Shown piece after piece: positions 61,801 to 64,000 of a stretch of 64,000 bases of DNA. The stretch's first letter is position 1. Each line of letters opens with the position of its first letter. The translations under genes were made by a program, and so were the position numbers. The stretch is from Rallus limicola. Taxonomy: Eukaryota; Chordata; Aves; Gruiformes; Rallidae. Location: the NCBI GenBank assembly GCA_022605955.1, contig JAKCOZ010000005.1, positions 3,065,501 through 3,129,500 on the forward strand, given 5' to 3'. The notes below the pieces were generated by a model. That model had not been told where the DNA came from and ran no database searches. It saw only the letters and a program-made list of their open reading frames with translations.

Positions 61801-62049
61801 AAGACCATCACAAATTCAAAGTGGACCTTATCTAGCTTGACCCTTTCACCTTTGTTTGCTAATGTCCTCCTATGTGCCACAGGCATTTTCTTTAGTTCTG
61901 AAAGTTGCTGCTTCTATCCTTCAACCTGAAGAAGAGATTCCATCCTTGTCATTTTTCTTCTTGCCCTATTAAATCATCCAGTACTACTTCCTATAAACTT
62001 TACAGCCTACAGTGACTGCACACCTACTATTATTTCCTTCCATTTAATT

Positions 62050-62071
62050 AAAAAAAAAAAAAAAAAAAAAA
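62050..62071. repeat. A22 run in intron 1
   Basis: A homopolymer about 250 bp after the CR1 fragment. A second run of 15 A's lies at 62156-62170. Neither has a recognisable retroposon attached. Confidence 0.8.
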
Positions 62072-62703
62072 CACCAGCAAAAACCATACAAAGAGCAAAG
62101 AGGTTTTGCTACAGGTAACTTTTACGCAGTGTGTACTGCAAGTATAATCAAGACCAAAAAAAAAAAAAAATCACTAAGGTCATTAAGCCAGCTCCACTCC
62201 AACTCTGTTTGGCCCAAAGGCATGCAGTAAAATATTCCAAGAGTATCATTCCAGTTTTTCCCAATGTATAGACTCTGGCCAAAAATCTCAAAGTAAATAT
62301 GTTTCTCTTGAACTGGAAATTGTATGCCTGCTTTCATTTCTAACAGTCCTATTTCTAACCCTGAGATCAGGTAAGTGAAAGCTTTATGCTATGACACTTT
62401 TTAAATTGTCATTCTAATGAGAATGCTACAGGAAAGAAAAAAAAGTCTACCCCTTTAAAGCAAGAACACAGAGAACATATAACCCTCCTTGTCTCCTAAA
62501 ACTAGATACTGTGGCATATGCAACAGAAGATACAACTGCTAATCAAAATAAAATACAGAAAAAATGAAGTATGACATTGCAAACGGTATGTATGCTTATT
62601 TAAAGCAGCAATCTCTTTGGCCTAATCTAGTTACATACTTTCGTCTTTTCTAAGAGTCTGCCCACAGCAGATAAACACACAAACCTTCTTGTGCTGCACC
62701 AAC

Positions 62704-62711
62704 TGACGTCA
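62704..62711. promoter_or_regulatory. Perfect palindromic CRE (TGACGTCA)
   Basis: An exact full cAMP-response element in intron 1. CREB/ATF proteins bind this octamer. No exon or promoter was recognised beside it, so any function is conjecture. Confidence 0.35.
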
Positions 62712-62987
62712 GCAGTCGCTTAGGAACAGCATTTGGTGCAAAAGTGGTAGTACCGAAACTATGTTTACAATTGAAAAAGAATGACAGTGTGCAGGGCTCA
62801 CCATAGCTTCAGGAGAAGAGATACAAATTTATAAAGAAATACTACATAAGAAACACTAAAAACCTTTTCTAAAACTTCATAGTATTTTCAAAGGCCGTTT
62901 ATCTGCTTAAATATCTTGCAGTAAATACCAAGAGCAATAGATTTATTTTTTATATATTTTAAATAATGGTACAATTTCCACCCCTAC

Positions 62988-63037
62988 AAAAGAAAAAAAA
63001 AAAAGAAAAAGAAAAAGAAAAAAAAAAAAAAAAAAGA
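62988..63037. repeat. (AAAAAG)n-like purine repeat
   Basis: About 50 bp of A runs punctuated by G every five or six bases, ending in a long A run. A simple repeat. Confidence 0.85.
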
Positions 63038-64000
63038 GTCATCGGTTTTGGAATGCCTGCTTTGAGCTTCTTTCACTTCTGTTTAATCTGTAAACAAAAA
63101 TTCTAACCCAGTAACAACTTCATTGAGTAACTGTTTACAGGGACAAAGCCCTGTTGTTCCCACAGGAGGAAAACAAAAGATCTCACAAAACAACCTGTAC
63201 CCATAGAAATAATCATCCCATCACTATTTTCTAAATACTTAGATGTTTAGAACATCTAGCATTTAAGGAACTTAGAAGTGCTCTACTTTAAATAATTCAA
63301 TACAAAAATTATTCTTAAGACCCTCAAAAATAATTAACATGAAACTATACAATTGCAAAGCTGTTTGTGACAGTTTTCCAAATAAACTCAAATTTACAGT
63401 TACAGAATTTTAACTTAGAAAGAATGTGTATGAAAACTGTATGTGCAGGTTTATTTATTAGTCCGGAGTAATTTACAAATAAAGCCCTAATTTTGGGAAG
63501 ACTAACACTTTCCATTCTGTAACAACATACAAAGTTTCTAATCACCAGTTACACTTCTGGAAATCTATTAAAAATAGAAAACTGCGTACTTTGCACAAGT
63601 TCAAAAACTGTGCTGGCTTTACTTATTACACCTCTAGTAGCCATTCTCCAGCTTCAGGCTATGGAAATTAAGCAGTTTTCTCGTCAGAGCTGGGCCTAAT
63701 AGGAACACACCGTAACGTCAGGCATGGTAACAGAGAGAGTCTGTACCACGCGTGCTCACATTCCTCCTGTTGGCTCTGAGAAAACATGAAAGAAGCAGTT
63801 AAAACTAGAATAGCCAAAAAATGGACACCACAGAGAAGAAAACTGAATAATATGAGTCAATAGGGCAAAGAACAGAGTGCGTATTTTCATATTCTTTTTA
63901 CATATTTCCAATATGAAACCTCACACTCAACAGTTACTTTCAACCCCCAAACTACATTTACTCAGGCATGAGAAGATGTGAATGCATTTATCACAGTTTT

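Noticed and set aside
61412..61929. Open frames on both strands near the right end
   Set aside because: They run over a decayed CR1 fragment and carry no intact reverse transcriptase or endonuclease motif.
63600..63780. Possible PDE3B exon 1 or promoter at the right edge
   Set aside because: Less AT-rich than average, but no open frame resembling the hydrophobic N-terminus or the RRRSS region was found on the minus strand.

Overview
This is vertebrate nuclear DNA, most likely from a bird. It is AT-rich and CpG-poor, its coding sequence is split into short exons with GT/AG borders, and the only clear interspersed repeats are short, mostly 3'-end fragments of CR1 LINEs, the dominant retroposon of birds and reptiles. 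I cannot name the species. Nothing looks prokaryotic, viral or operonic, and I found no new multi-gene system.

The window holds one recognisable gene, PDE3B (cGMP-inhibited 3',5'-cyclic phosphodiesterase 3B), on the minus strand. Fifteen coding exons lie between 26128 (exon 2) and 5743 (stop codon). Spliced together they give 2340 nt, or 779 codons plus a stop, with every exon-exon phase matching and no frameshift or internal stop. Exon numbers follow the 16-exon human gene as I remember it. Exon 1, which should encode the start codon and the N-terminal membrane region, is not in the window and must lie beyond 64000. Intron 1 is therefore at least 37.9 kb long and fills more than half of the window.

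Layout, left to right: 1-4400 is downstream flanking DNA with a CR1 fragment at the left edge; about 4400-5742 is the likely 3' UTR, with tandem poly(A) signals; 5743-8677 holds exons 16-13 (C-terminal catalytic half and acidic tail); 10222-15370 holds exons 12-9 (N-terminal catalytic half, including the histidine-rich metal site and the PDE3-specific insert); 16252-26128 holds exons 8-2 (regulatory linker with candidate phosphorylation sites); 26129-64000 is intron 1, with scattered CR1 fragments, simple repeats, two strong G-quadruplex motifs and a perfect palindromic CRE.

Known biology of the family: PDE3B hydrolyses cAMP (and more slowly cGMP) at intracellular membranes, and in mammals insulin and cAMP signalling activate it by phosphorylation. 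The residues needed for catalysis that fall in this window are all present, so the gene looks functional. The most useful second-look items are non-coding: the G-quadruplex next to a (CA)n run at 48405-48451, the CRE at 62704-62711, the recurrent A-run/CCCC motif, and an open, splice-flanked stretch downstream of the gene at 2802-3081.
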